In this document: positions 52,753 through 62,484 of the stretch, piece after piece
How the letters are laid out: each line of letters starts with the position of its first letter
Numbering within the stretch: the stretch's first letter is position 1
Assembly (NCBI RefSeq): GCF_002831565.1
Contig: NZ_CP025096.1
Coordinates: 682,001-746,000 of the forward strand
Origin: Spirosoma pollinicola
GTDB taxonomy: Bacteria; Bacteroidota; Bacteroidia; Cytophagales; Spirosomataceae
Direction of reading: 5' to 3'
Length of the DNA: 64,000 bases
Notes under the pieces: generated by a model
What the model was told of the DNA's origin: nothing
The model's database searches: none
What the model saw: the letters and a program-made list of their open reading frames with translations, nothing else
Position numbers and translations under genes: made by a program

Positions 52753-53312
52753 ATTTTTACTGGTCTACAGTCTGTGTGAAAAAATCCCTAAACTATTCAC
52801 GCAGGAATAAAAGTAAATTTTATCCACAGAGGCACAAAGGGCACAGAGATCTAATAATCCGATAGTCGACTATCGGATTATTAGATCTCTGTGCCCTTTG
52901 TGCCTCTGTGGATAAAATTTTACTTAGCGCCCTAATTTAACACGTTGACTCGGTGAGCCAAGCAAATCCTATTTAAGATGATGCATTACACTAAGTAAGG
53001 CACTTGAGATTGTTATAGCTTGATTTTCGGGAAGTGTGCTATAGTCTACGTAGAACTCTCCCAGAAGGCGATTCTGCCTAAAGTTTAAGTAACTGCTTAT
53101 TGACAGTTAAATTACCTGTTTCACCAATTACTTGATAATCAAATTCATCGCATTGATTTTCTCATCAAAAGAATAGTTAGTAAAAGAACTAAACAATTTT
53201 TAAACCAATATAATAAATTTTAAATACATAAATATACCATTAAATTGAAAAATAGGTAGATAATTTGTTATAATTTTACAGTTTAAGTAACAAACCCTTC
53301 ACCGTAACCTGT
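52753..53312. other. Intergenic region with a 106-bp palindrome
   Basis: No gene was seen. The perfect palindrome at 52815-52920 dominates; the following 390 bases are AT-rich with no clear feature apart from the presumed promoter of the downstream gene. Confidence 0.6.
52815..52920. repeat. Perfect 106-bp palindrome (53-bp arms, no loop)
   Basis: The left arm 52815-52867 is exactly the reverse complement of 52868-52920, centred on GTCGAC. The similarity continues beyond with a 1-base slip. The arm contains CCACAGAGGCACAAAGGGCA followed by CAGAG, related to the palindrome at 56761-56850 on the other side of the glycosidase gene. Confidence 0.9.
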
Positions 53313-56300
53313 ATGATTAAAAGTCTATTTTCTATTCTACTGATAGCTTTTTTCTTACCCAGCTATGGGCAACGAGTCCTTGTCGGGAAGTTTGAGGCAG
53401 AGAGTTTTATAGCCAAACAGGGCGTAAGTACAGAAATAACAGCCGATACTGATGGAGGTATGGATGTTGGCTGGATTGCCGACAACGGCTGGATGGATTA
53501 TGCCGTTCAGGCCCCAGTTGCCGGGTACTATACATTCAACTTTCGGCTGGCAAACGGCTTTAGCGATAATGCCACGCTACAGTTGAGAGCGGCCAACGGA
53601 ACCGTATTCGCCCAGATTCTTGTGCCGCGCACGGGGGGTATGCAGAGCTGGAAAACTGTAGGCGTAACCGCCTTGCTTCCTGCCGGTACGCAGACCCTCC
53701 GATTGTTTGCTCTGAAAGGCGTTTTTAGTATCAACTGGTTCAATGTGCGGGGACCCAAAGCATTGCCGGGCCGGATTCAGGCAGAAGACTATGACGCTAT
53801 TAACGATGTTCGCCCCGAAACCACGCTCGATATTGACGGTGGGCAGGATATGGGCAATATCGACGATGGCGATTGGCTGGACTTTAATGTTAACCTTGCC
53901 ACGGCAGGCACATATACAGTCAATTTTCGAGTGGCCAACAACTACGGCAACGGACTGATCGAGTTCAGAAATTCCGCCGGTGCCACGCTGGGTCAGGTAG
54001 GCATTCCCCGAACATATGGCTGGCAAAACTGGACAACGGTTAGCCTGACAACCAATCTGTCAGCGGGAAACCAGTTGTTGCGGATAGTTGCCGTCCGAGG
54101 TGCGTTTAACTTCAACTGGTTCGAAGTTGTACGGCCCGCTCCTCCATTGCCTAAACCAGTTCTCACGTTTGCGGATTTAGCTGCTAAAACGGCGGGCGAT
54201 GCCTCATTCAATCTGGCAGCTACAAGTACAAACACTCAAACGCCCATTACGTTTACCTCATCCAATCCACAGATTGTTTCGGTTTCGAACACCAATGGGG
54301 TATGGAAAGCAACGCCCCTTGCGGTGGGCTCGGCTACAATTACGGCCTCGCAGGTGGCCAGCACAACCTATGCAGCCGCCGACAATGTGACCCGTACGCA
54401 GGTTGTTCAGGCCGTTCCCTCTGTGGTGCTGGGCAGCAAAATTACCCTCGACCCCAAGCGGTGGTATCAGCTAACGAATGCCACCTACGGTCTGGATCAA
54501 CTGTTTGATGGGGTAACCAACGTAAATGTTCTGACGGGCTGGGGAAAAGTGCTGGACAACTATGACGCCTATTACCCCCTGCTCAACGGCGAAAAAATGA
54601 CCCTAGAAAGCATTAAGTTCTTCGACTTCGAGGGTATTTTCAAAGATAAACCAATGACCCTGTCGGTCATTACCGATACGTGGCAGCGAATTCCTATTGC
54701 GACCTTCACCGGGGAGATTTATAACGGCTGGGTAGGCCCTTATCCCGGCCGTACACTGGCAGGAAATGCGTTGTTTAAACTGGATGCTTCGGTTTCCAAT
54801 ATCCGGTATCTGGTATTGACCATCCAGAGCGGTATGCCCACAGAAATGGAGTTGTATGGCTCCTATACCCCTCCTACCGCAGTAGCAACGCCCATTCCGA
54901 AAAAAGCCATTAAGCTACGGGATATGTTCGGAGTCAACGCCTTCGAGTGGAATTTTGAGGATGGAAATTCGCCCTGGCAGATCAATGAGCCGAAGATGAA
55001 CATGGTCAAAAGCTTTGCCGGTATTCGGCATTATATGGATTGGAGCAAACTCGAATCAGCGCCGGGTGTGTATTCCTATAATCCAACTATTTCGGGTGGC
55101 TGGGATTACGATGCGATGTACCAGCGGTGCAAAGACGCCAATATAGATGTTCTGGCCTGCCTGAAAACACTACCTACGTATATGGTCGACACTTATCCCA
55201 CCGATCAGCGAGATTACGAGAATGTGCCGGTTCGATACGGGAAAGATTTCGCCAATCCGCTGTCATATATCGAACAGGCCAAAGTCGGTTTTCAGTATGC
55301 AGCCCGTTATGGCCGAAACACCGCCGTAAACCCGGCTTTATTGAGCGTTAACCAGACACCCCGATGGACAAACGACCGGGTCAATACCATTAAAATCGGT
55401 CTGGGATTAATCAAGTATATCGAATGTGATAACGAACGCGACAAGTGGTGGAAAGGCCGCAAAGGCTACCAGACGGCCCGGGAGTACGCAGCCAATTTAT
55501 CGGCGTTTTACGATGGCCATAAAAATACAATGGGACCGGGCGTTGGGGTGAGAAATGCCGATCCCACCATGAAAGTTGTGATTGCAGGCCTGGTAAGCGG
55601 CCCGGAATATGTGCGGGCTATGATCGACTGGTGCAGGGAATTTCGGGGGTATAAGCCTGATGGCACCGTTAATTTATGCTGGGACATCATTAACTTTCAC
55701 ATATATGTAACAGACGATGCCAGTCTGTCGCAAACAGGCTCGGCAACCCGGGGTGCAGCCCCGGAGGTAACAACGGACAATTTGAGACTAACGTCGTTCG
55801 TACAAATGGCCCACGATTATGCCTATGATATGCCCGTCTGGATTACCGAAGCAGGCTATGACGTGGCACAGACCAGCCCGTTAAAAGCCATTCCGATTGG
55901 TACCAAAACGGCCTTGCAAACCCAGGGCGACTGGATTTTACGCATGTGCCTGTTTAGTGCCCGCTTAGGCATAGAAAAGCTGTTTTATTATGAGATGTAT
56001 GACGACAATTCGGCTGGTGGTCGCTTTGGTTCATCCGGTTTGGTTGAGTCAAGTCCAACGCTGGCCCGCCGACCCGCTGCCGATTATATGTATCAAACCG
56101 CGAAACTGTTTGGCGACTATGTGTACAAGGAAACGATTAATAAGGACCCCATTGTTGATCGTTATGAAGCCAATGGCAAGTCAGTTTATGCCATCGTAGT
56201 CCCTGATGAGAAAGGCCGAACAGCCCCTTATACCCTCAGCTTACCGACAGGATCAACCGCCCGAATCTACCGCCCGAAATCGGGTGCTGATGACATGGCT

Positions 56301-56693
56301 GTGGAAGAGGTGCCCATTTCAGGTGGTAAAATCACCCTCACCGCAACAGAAACACCCCTGTTTGTTATGGCTGTACCGGTTTCAGGAGCGCGCGAAGCCA
56401 CTGAACTCCCTGAAAGTGCAGAAAACCCAAGCCTGCACACAGCCCTAACCGTTTATCCTAACCCGGCGTCGAACAGTTTTACGGTTACCGTCAATAATAA
56501 GAGTTTGGCCGATCTGGAGTTGACGCTCTTCGATGCGAACTTGGGTAGGCTGCATAAGCAATTAACTATCCAGAAAAACGATCAGATTATGTCACATTCC
56601 GTCGACCTGTCTGAGTTGCCAATGGGGACCTATATCATTGAATTTAAACAGGGAATGGAACGTGAATTCCGTAAACTGGTGAAGGAGAACTAG
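53313..56693 (+). CDS. T9SS-exported multidomain CBM6/TIM-barrel glycosidase-like protein
   Basis: A 1126-residue protein with a signal peptide (LFSILLIAFFLPSYGQ). Domains in order are: two CBM6-like modules (KFEAESF ... DNGWMDYAV; RIQAEDYDAINDV ... DDGDWLDFNV), an Ig-like domain (about 275-365), a discoidin/beta region, and a TIM-barrel-like domain from about 530. There, YIECDNERDKWW and MPVWITEAGYDV supply plausible acid/base and nucleophile glutamates. The C-terminus is a type IX secretion sorting domain (LTVYPNPASNSFTVTV ... GTYIIEF). The barrel resembles clan GH-A cellulase/xylosidase-like proteins, but the family and substrate are not certain. Confidence 0.82.
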   Translation: MIKSLFSILLIAFFLPSYGQRVLVGKFEAESFIAKQGVSTEITADTDGGMDVGWIADNGWMDYAVQAPVAGYYTFNFRLANGFSDNATLQLRAANGTVFAQILVPRTGGMQSWKTVGVTALLPAGTQTLRLFALKGVFSINWFNVRGPKALPGRIQAEDYDAINDVRPETTLDIDGGQDMGNIDDGDWLDFNVNLATAGTYTVNFRVANNYGNGLIEFRNSAGATLGQVGIPRTYGWQNWTTVSLTTNLSAGNQLLRIVAVRGAFNFNWFEVVRPAPPLPKPVLTFADLAAKTAGDASFNLAATSTNTQTPITFTSSNPQIVSVSNTNGVWKATPLAVGSATITASQVASTTYAAADNVTRTQVVQAVPSVVLGSKITLDPKRWYQLTNATYGLDQLFDGVTNVNVLTGWGKVLDNYDAYYPLLNGEKMTLESIKFFDFEGIFKDKPMTLSVITDTWQRIPIATFTGEIYNGWVGPYPGRTLAGNALFKLDASVSNIRYLVLTIQSGMPTEMELYGSYTPPTAVATPIPKKAIKLRDMFGVNAFEWNFEDGNSPWQINEPKMNMVKSFAGIRHYMDWSKLESAPGVYSYNPTISGGWDYDAMYQRCKDANIDVLACLKTLPTYMVDTYPTDQRDYENVPVRYGKDFANPLSYIEQAKVGFQYAARYGRNTAVNPALLSVNQTPRWTNDRVNTIKIGLGLIKYIECDNERDKWWKGRKGYQTAREYAANLSAFYDGHKNTMGPGVGVRNADPTMKVVIAGLVSGPEYVRAMIDWCREFRGYKPDGTVNLCWDIINFHIYVTDDASLSQTGSATRGAAPEVTTDNLRLTSFVQMAHDYAYDMPVWITEAGYDVAQTSPLKAIPIGTKTALQTQGDWILRMCLFSARLGIEKLFYYEMYDDNSAGGRFGSSGLVESSPTLARRPAADYMYQTAKLFGDYVYKETINKDPIVDRYEANGKSVYAIVVPDEKGRTAPYTLSLPTGSTARIYRPKSGADDMAVEEVPISGGKITLTATETPLFVMAVPVSGAREATELPESAENPSLHTALTVYPNPASNSFTVTVNNKSLADLELTLFDANLGRLHKQLTIQKNDQIMSHSVDLSELPMGTYIIEFKQGMEREFRKLVKEN

Positions 56694-56760
56694 CGTTCCT
56701 TCGAATAGCCCTTCTCAGACTCCTTTTTTCAACCACCTGCTATTCTATTACAATAAGGTT

Positions 56761-56850
56761 TTTTAACCACAGAGACACAAAGAGCACAGAGGTTTTAGGG
56801 TGAAGAGTAACCCCTGAATCTCTGTGCTCTTTGTGTCTCTGTGGTTAAAA
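56761..56850. repeat. Perfect 31-bp inverted repeat related to the upstream palindrome
   Basis: The arms 56761-56791 and 56820-56850 are exact complements around a 28-base loop. The core CCACAGAGACACAAAGAGCA followed by CAGAG differs from the 52815 palindrome at two positions, so both belong to one repeat family. It lies 67 bases past the glycosidase-like gene stop. Confidence 0.88.
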
Positions 56851-56981
56851 CAGTTTAGTTAGGTAGAACACTATCGAAACTTCAAATTGGCTCATGCAGG
56901 CAAAATTAAATTCTGCAAGATGGGTCAATCGTCCGATTCGCTGGAAATTGGCGTATATTTCTCTAGGGAAATTGTTCTGAT

Positions 56982-59699
56982 ATGAAGCTGTGTACGTTAA
57001 TTTTTCTATTCGCTGGCATTGCCACCTGTCTATTTGGGCAAACAGGTAAACTTTCGGGTCGCGTACTCGATGCGAAGACGCTACAGCCACTCCCCTTCAC
57101 CAACGTGTACATAAACAATACAACCATTGGTACGTCGGCCAATGCATCCGGTGAATTTACGCTGGTTAACCTGCCCGTTGGCACCACCGAAATCGTCTTC
57201 TCATTTCTTGGCTATATTCCGCAAAAGCAAAAGATTATTGTAAGTGAAAAGACCATTAGTACAATCACTATTCAGCTAACTCCTGATGCGCAACAGGTAT
57301 CAGAAGTACAGGTAAAAGCGGGTCGGGATAAAGCCTGGGAAAAACAACTTAGGCGTTTCGAGCGGGTTTTTCTGGGCAATACGTCCAGTTGCAAAATTCT
57401 TAATTCGTGGGTATTGAATTTTACAGAAGAAGCTAATTCCATTACGGCCAACGCATCGCTTCCGCTGGAAATTGAAAACCGTCTGCTAGGCTATAAACTC
57501 TTCTTCCAATTGAAAAAATTTGGCTCCTCCAGCACTGGTTTTTTCATTGTAGGTGATGTACGGTTCACAGAATTAGAAACCGCCGATGCATCAACAGCTT
57601 TAAGCTGGACGAAAAATCGGGAACAGGCTTATCGTGGGTCTGTAAAGCATTTAATGAAATCAATACTCGATAAACAAATAGCCAGACAGGGTTTTTCAGT
57701 ATATCGGGATAAAATAAACGGAAAACTCCATAACACGAACTTTACTATTGATCTTCAGCAAAACCTTATTCCTTATGATACAACGGCCATCGTTACGGCC
57801 AGTTCAAGCGTAAATGAATACCGAATTTCCATGAAAGAAAAAATGGAAGTGATTTATACAAATGACTTTACGCAAACCAGTTTTTATACAGACTTGCCCA
57901 ATCCTGTTAGCTGGCTCGATGCAACAAATGGCTATGTGCTGGTCAACAAAGAAGGCACCCTGCTCAACCCAACCCAGGTCATCATAGCGGGCACGATGGC
58001 CGATGCTCGTGTTGCCAGTATGCTGCCGCTCGATTACAAACCGGGTAGCCGAATCGTTATCCAGTCTCCAACCAGCTTATTGGCAAAAAAGCTACAGGAA
58101 AAAGTATACCTGCACACCGACAAGCCCTATTACTACCCTGGCGACAATATCTGGTTCAGTGCCTACATGACCTACCGAACGCCCGGTTTGATGGATACAC
58201 TTAGTAAAGTACTTTATGTAGACTTAATTAACGTGTCTCGAAAAACGAGCAAGCAACTTATCCTTAAACTCGATAGCGGAAGGTCGGCCAGTGCGTTCAA
58301 ACTACCCACAACAATAGCCCCCGGTAATTATATTCTGAGAGCCTATACGCAGTGGATGAGAAACTACGGAATAGACCAGTTTTTTTATAAACCAATTAGC
58401 ATTCTACCGCTTGATCAGGGTGTCGTTTCCACTTCGTCTAAAGCTATTTCAGATGCTGTACTAAAAATTTCATTTGATAAAGATATTTATAAAAAAAGAG
58501 ACAAAGTAAATATGGTTTTCAGCCTTGATTCAACTGAGCAAACTGATATAATGAAAGGCACTTTTTCGGTATCGGTAGTTGATGAAACAGTCGCCAGCCC
58601 GTTCGGCGAATCAACATCCATAAAAAGCAATTTTGAATTACCTGATTTATCGCAAAACACACCCCCTCAACTCAACTTTCCTATCGAAACCGGCATTACC
58701 ATTCAGGGTGTTTACCAGGATAAAAAAGGGAAAGGAAAGAAAACAACATTCACGTTACTACCCGAAAATCTTGGCGGTATTTATCCGGTAACTACAGGAT
58801 CTGTTGGCCAATTCTCATTGACAAATTTATCCATCTACGATAGTACAAAATTTGTTGTTCAGCCAGCAGATGGCAAGATTCGACTATTCGGGAATGATGT
58901 ACCCGAATTACCCGAAAACTTACCGGCATTTTCGTTACCGCAGACACCCCTAAAAACACCCCATGTTGTTTATTCACTGGACAGCCTTCAGGCAAAAATA
59001 CTGGAGGCCGTTACGGTATCGGCAAAGAAAATAGTCAAGTATGAAAGTTCGTATGGGCAACCCGACCAGATAATTACAGGAGAAAGCATAGAAAGTTATG
59101 CTACCATTGCCGAAGCCATTGCGGCTAAATTGCCTTCGTATAAACTAATTTATGATCAAACGAACTGGTATCTGATCTGGGCCAGAGCCAGTGTGCCAAC
59201 CAGCACCGATATACGCACTGGCTCTTCGCTGGCTTCGCATGAGCCTACTTTGTATGTCAATAATGTACTGGTAGTTGGGGAAACCACAGGCGACAGGCTG
59301 ATGCAGTTAAACCCAAGTCTCATCGACCATATAGAATTGAACGGAATGATAACGTCCAATCAGGGGGCAAACGGCTCAAGCGGCCTTATCAATGTATTCA
59401 CCAAACGAACTTCAGAAGTCAATTCGAAGCCCTTATCGGTCCTAAAAGTTCGGGGATTCGATCGTGAAGTGCCCTTCATTTCTGTCAATTATGAGCGTTT
59501 GACACCTACTACCGACATCCAGGATTATCGCTCAACATTATACTGGAATCCCCGTATTAATCTAACCTCTACCCTGCCTTCTGCTGCGCTTTCCTTTTTC
59601 ACATCCGACCAGACAGGCACTTACCGCGTGGTTGTAGAGGGTATTACCAACAAAGGTAATGCGATCCGATCAGAGGCCAGAATCAGTGTAATAAACTGA
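56982..59699 (+). CDS. Exported carboxypeptidase-regulatory-like/MG2/TonB-plug protein
   Basis: A 905-residue protein with a signal peptide (CTLIFLFAGIATCLFGQ). Order: CarboxypepD_reg-like domain (LSGRVLDAKTLQPLPFTNVY), a large beta region, an MG2/alpha-2-macroglobulin-like segment starting KVYLHTDKPYYYPGDNIWFS, and a C-terminal TonB-plug-like domain (EPTLYVNNVLVVG ... LNPSLIDHIELNG). The outer-membrane beta-barrel of a full TonB receptor is absent. This architecture recurs in Cytophagales and may work as an envelope scaffold or partner; the function is unknown. Confidence 0.78.
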   Translation: MKLCTLIFLFAGIATCLFGQTGKLSGRVLDAKTLQPLPFTNVYINNTTIGTSANASGEFTLVNLPVGTTEIVFSFLGYIPQKQKIIVSEKTISTITIQLTPDAQQVSEVQVKAGRDKAWEKQLRRFERVFLGNTSSCKILNSWVLNFTEEANSITANASLPLEIENRLLGYKLFFQLKKFGSSSTGFFIVGDVRFTELETADASTALSWTKNREQAYRGSVKHLMKSILDKQIARQGFSVYRDKINGKLHNTNFTIDLQQNLIPYDTTAIVTASSSVNEYRISMKEKMEVIYTNDFTQTSFYTDLPNPVSWLDATNGYVLVNKEGTLLNPTQVIIAGTMADARVASMLPLDYKPGSRIVIQSPTSLLAKKLQEKVYLHTDKPYYYPGDNIWFSAYMTYRTPGLMDTLSKVLYVDLINVSRKTSKQLILKLDSGRSASAFKLPTTIAPGNYILRAYTQWMRNYGIDQFFYKPISILPLDQGVVSTSSKAISDAVLKISFDKDIYKKRDKVNMVFSLDSTEQTDIMKGTFSVSVVDETVASPFGESTSIKSNFELPDLSQNTPPQLNFPIETGITIQGVYQDKKGKGKKTTFTLLPENLGGIYPVTTGSVGQFSLTNLSIYDSTKFVVQPADGKIRLFGNDVPELPENLPAFSLPQTPLKTPHVVYSLDSLQAKILEAVTVSAKKIVKYESSYGQPDQIITGESIESYATIAEAIAAKLPSYKLIYDQTNWYLIWARASVPTSTDIRTGSSLASHEPTLYVNNVLVVGETTGDRLMQLNPSLIDHIELNGMITSNQGANGSSGLINVFTKRTSEVNSKPLSVLKVRGFDREVPFISVNYERLTPTTDIQDYRSTLYWNPRINLTSTLPSAALSFFTSDQTGTYRVVVEGITNKGNAIRSEARISVIN

Positions 59700-59799
59700 C
59701 TAGCAGAGCATTGAAAAAAAAGCTCAGCTCTTTCTATTTCCAGCGTTGAACCATCTGTACCTTAGGCATGAACGCGGTATGTCCAACGCTTTTGCCATG

Positions 59800-60012
59800 T
59801 CAGCAACAGGTCGCGCCCGAAACCTGCTTCGGAGGGCAGGGCACAGTACCGTAGCTACAAAATACACAGCAATCGCCGTTAATAGGCCTGAGAACGCTAT
59901 GACAGGATTGGCACTCATAGAAATACATACAGGCGTCTGTGGGCATATTTTCTGTATGGCTGGCTTTGCAAACCGGACAGGTAAGGATAGAGCTAGTAAG
60001 AATTGTGCTCAT
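59800..60012 (-). CDS. Small cysteine-rich protein of the sulfur cluster
   Basis: A 70-residue protein with nine cysteines, including paired CPVCKA and CQSCHS motifs and the characteristic GDCCVFCSYGTVPCPP near the end. The GDCCVFCSYG type occurs in a conserved small protein family whose role I cannot name. Two zinc- or iron-binding knuckles are plausible. It is the last gene of the leftward cluster with the YeeE/YedE-type transporters, 20 bases after the upstream one. Confidence 0.7.
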   Translation of the reverse strand: MSTILTSSILTCPVCKASHTENMPTDACMYFYECQSCHSVLRPINGDCCVFCSYGTVPCPPKQVSGATCC

Positions 60013-60032
60013 TGATTAATGCCATAAATGAG

Positions 60033-60536
60033 TCAATCGGGTAATTGCTTTTCAAAATAGCCGTACAACCAGGTACCCGCCACAGCACTCAGTAGCGTAA
60101 TCAGCACTACGAGATAGCCACTGCCAATTTGAGCAAATAAAGGCCCCGGACAAGCCCCGGTAATTGCCCAGCCAAGCCCAAAAAGCAACCCGCCGTAGAT
60201 TTGCCCTTTATGGAATTTTTTCGGCGCAATCACAACCGTTTCTCCCTGCAAGGTTTTGATATTGAATCGCTTGATCATAAATATCGAGAGCATACCCACG
60301 GCGATTGCACTTCCGATAACCCCATACATATGAAAGGAATCGAAACGAAACATTTCCTGTATACGAAACCACGAAATGATTTCGGCCTTCACAAACACTA
60401 CGCCAAAAGCTACGCCCACCAGCATGTATTTCAGGTTGCCTGACCAGCTTTCGGCTTTCTTCATTTCGTTGGGCGCGTCGCAAACAAACGGTTGTTCGTC
60501 CACCCCGGAATCTGATTTACCTGTTAAGTTTGACAT
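60033..60536 (-). CDS. YeeE/YedE-type membrane protein, subunit 2 (DUF6691-like)
   Basis: A 167-residue membrane protein with about four segments. The motif GWAITGACPGPLFAQIGSG contains the conserved Cys of the YeeE/YedE family. E. coli YeeE (TsuA) takes up thiosulfate; here the family is split into two half-size proteins encoded by adjacent genes. The 3-base gap to the preceding gene implies co-translation. Confidence 0.85.
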   Translation of the reverse strand: MSNLTGKSDSGVDEQPFVCDAPNEMKKAESWSGNLKYMLVGVAFGVVFVKAEIISWFRIQEMFRFDSFHMYGVIGSAIAVGMLSIFMIKRFNIKTLQGETVVIAPKKFHKGQIYGGLLFGLGWAITGACPGPLFAQIGSGYLVVLITLLSAVAGTWLYGYFEKQLPD

Positions 60537-60539
60537 AGA

Positions 60540-61112
60540 TCAGACAAGTTTAAAAATGAGCGGAAGCAGCAGGTGCGTCATCACGAATCCACCAATCATG
60601 AAACAGATGGTAGCCAGTAGCGATGGCCATTGCAGATTCGATATTCCCATAATCGAGTGGCCCGATGTGCAACCGCCCGCCCAACGGGTACCAAATCCGA
60701 CAAGGAAACCTCCGATCACGAAGAAAAACAATCCCTTACGTGTGAAAATATTGGCCGGAGCGAACAAATCAGCGGGCATCAGTCCTGAAAAATCCTGAAT
60801 ACCAAACGCTTTTAAGGCACTTACTGTAGCTGGAGCGACCTCGATTTGATTAGGGTTTTGCAGAAAATGAGTCGCCAGAAAACCCCCTAATAATATACCT
60901 GTCACAAAAAAAAGATTCCACGCTTCGCGCTTCCAGTTGTAATTAAAATAGGAGATATTCAGCGGCAGGCAAGCGGCACAGATATGCCGTAATGACGAAG
61001 AAATACCAAACGATTTATTACCGATCAGCAACAGCGTCGGTACGGTCAATCCAATAAGTGGTCCGGCAACATACCAGGGCCAGGGTTGACGGATGATTTC
61101 AAGAAAGGACAT
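60540..61112 (-). CDS. YeeE/YedE-type sulfur transporter, subunit 1
   Basis: A 190-residue membrane protein. The hallmark [20 protein letters not shown] contains the Cys-x-Ser-Gly-His motif of the first half of YeeE. Additional segments are [19 protein letters not shown] and [18 protein letters not shown]. Together with the next gene it would rebuild a complete YeeE-like transporter for thiosulfate or a related sulfur anion. Confidence 0.85.
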   Translation of the reverse strand: MSFLEIIRQPWPWYVAGPLIGLTVPTLLLIGNKSFGISSSLRHICAACLPLNISYFNYNWKREAWNLFFVTGILLGGFLATHFLQNPNQIEVAPATVSALKAFGIQDFSGLMPADLFAPANIFTRKGLFFFVIGGFLVGFGTRWAGGCTSGHSIMGISNLQWPSLLATICFMIGGFVMTHLLLPLIFKLV

Positions 61113-61289
61113 ATAAAATTTTAGAACTGATTATCGGTTGGTTTTTTGGATACTGTGTTTTCTTTTTTGCTTTATCCAAAAGACTCGCTGATTGGTAAGT
61201 ATATTAACTTTCAATGCTACCTCATCAGTTCCAAAATCAACTCACGGTACAGGGCTTTACCCATCATCAATAAAAACGATACAACGTCT

Positions 61290-61490
61290 TCACGTCTGTT
61301 TCGAGAATGAAGCGGCCAGATCGGCTACCAGATAGCCCATTAACATGCCGTAGGGAATCATGGTTTGCCAGTTGGATTTAATGGGGCAGGTTCCTGAAAC
61401 ACAGCCAATCTCTTTCCAATAGAAAAATGCGATAACGGCACCTGCCAGCGCCCCCAAAATACCCCACTTGTAATTACTTAACCTCTTCAT
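61290..61490 (-). CDS. Small membrane protein (DUF6132-like)
   Basis: About 66 residues (MKRLSNYKWGILGALAGAVI; an ATG at 61496 is two codons upstream). Two membrane segments flank a loop with two cysteines (GCVSGTCPIKSNW). The size and loop match DUF6132 proteins, which often sit beside YeeE/YedE or rhodanese genes. It overlaps the end of the preceding small gene. Confidence 0.7.
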   Translation of the reverse strand: MKRLSNYKWGILGALAGAVIAFFYWKEIGCVSGTCPIKSNWQTMIPYGMLMGYLVADLAASFSKQT

Positions 61491-61710
61491 AGTCAATTTC
61501 GTCTACACGAGAATCCTCTTTCATTTTCCCAATTTTAGGGCTGCATCCGCCAGCTCCACAACCGGTATTCAGGAGTACCTGCAGCACGAAAAAACCACCC
61601 AGCAACCCTATCAATGGCTGGTGGTTCATAAACGACTGATACAGTATAATACCGCCCATAAACAGGCGAAGAATACGCATAAAGCCCCAGGGTTCGAGTA
61701 ATGCTTTCAT
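61474..61710 (-). CDS. Small membrane protein of the sulfur cluster
   Basis: From ATG 61710 (MKALLEPWGFMRILRLFMGG) it has 78 residues and two membrane segments. A conserved-looking loop GCGAGGCSP follows, and the C-terminal tail is acidic. It resembles YgaP/DUF2892-type membrane proteins. It overlaps the next gene by about 17-23 bases, so the two are translationally coupled. Confidence 0.65.
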   Translation of the reverse strand: MKALLEPWGFMRILRLFMGGIILYQSFMNHQPLIGLLGGFFVLQVLLNTGCGAGGCSPKIGKMKEDSRVDEIDYEEVK

Positions 61711-61848
61711 AGGGTATATAAACAATTTTTTACTATCTCCTCATTGATGATTTTCATGTCCTGATTCCATAAGTAGAGATAAGTAGTGGGTAAAAGTAGC
61801 CTGCCTCAACATACCTTTCTGTGACTAAAGTTACAGAGGCTTCAGGCG

Positions 61849-62484
61849 TTAAAGCATTTCGATTTTGTTCCGCATGAGTTGAATTTTTCCCTCCTTCTCC
61901 AGTTGCTTGAGCAGCCGGGAAATAACTTCACGGGATGTTGCCATTTCCTGAGCAATCTCCTCGTGAGTAATTGTCAGTTTACGACACTGGCAACTTTCGA
62001 CTTTCTTGTGCAGATAAGTCAATAAGCGCTCATCCAGCTTATGAAAGATGACCTCGTCAATAGTTGCCAGCAGGTTGTCGAATCGTTTTTGGTAGGTTTG
62101 AAAGACAAACTGTTTCCAGGACGAGAAACGGCATATCCATTCGTCAATCTTCTCAACCGGAATGGCAATGAGTTCTGTTTCTTCCTCAACCACGGCCGTA
62201 ATTTCGCTCTGTTTACTCCCCAGACAGCAGGTTAGGGACATAGCACAGGTGTCGAGTTCTCCCAAATAATACAAGAGCGCTTCCCGACCTTCTTTATCAG
62301 GTCGCATAATTTTTACCGACCCATTCAGGATAAATGGCACAGATCGGATGTATTCACCGGGCCGAATCAAATAGGCACCCATCGGCACTTTCTTGTATTG
62401 CCCGTATTTGATCAGTTCATCCAACAGGGCTAATTCAAATTTTCCCGTCAGTATTTTTTGTAAATAATCGGTTGTGATGTTCAC
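61849..62484 (-). CDS. Crp/Fnr-family transcriptional regulator with a cysteine cluster
   Basis: A 211-residue regulator. The cyclic-nucleotide-binding-type barrel reads YGQYKKVPMGAYLIRPGEYI ... VPFILNGSVKI. The C-terminal winged helix is ITHEEIAQEMATSREVISRL. Between them, DTCAMSLTCCLG places three cysteines where Fnr-type sensors or a redox switch could act; CxxxxxCC is not the classic Fnr four-Cys pattern. It probably controls the sulfur genes downstream on the same strand. Its start overlaps the end of the preceding gene by 4 bases. Confidence 0.85.
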   Translation of the reverse strand: MNITTDYLQKILTGKFELALLDELIKYGQYKKVPMGAYLIRPGEYIRSVPFILNGSVKIMRPDKEGREALLYYLGELDTCAMSLTCCLGSKQSEITAVVEEETELIAIPVEKIDEWICRFSSWKQFVFQTYQKRFDNLLATIDEVIFHKLDERLLTYLHKKVESCQCRKLTITHEEIAQEMATSREVISRLLKQLEKEGKIQLMRNKIEML

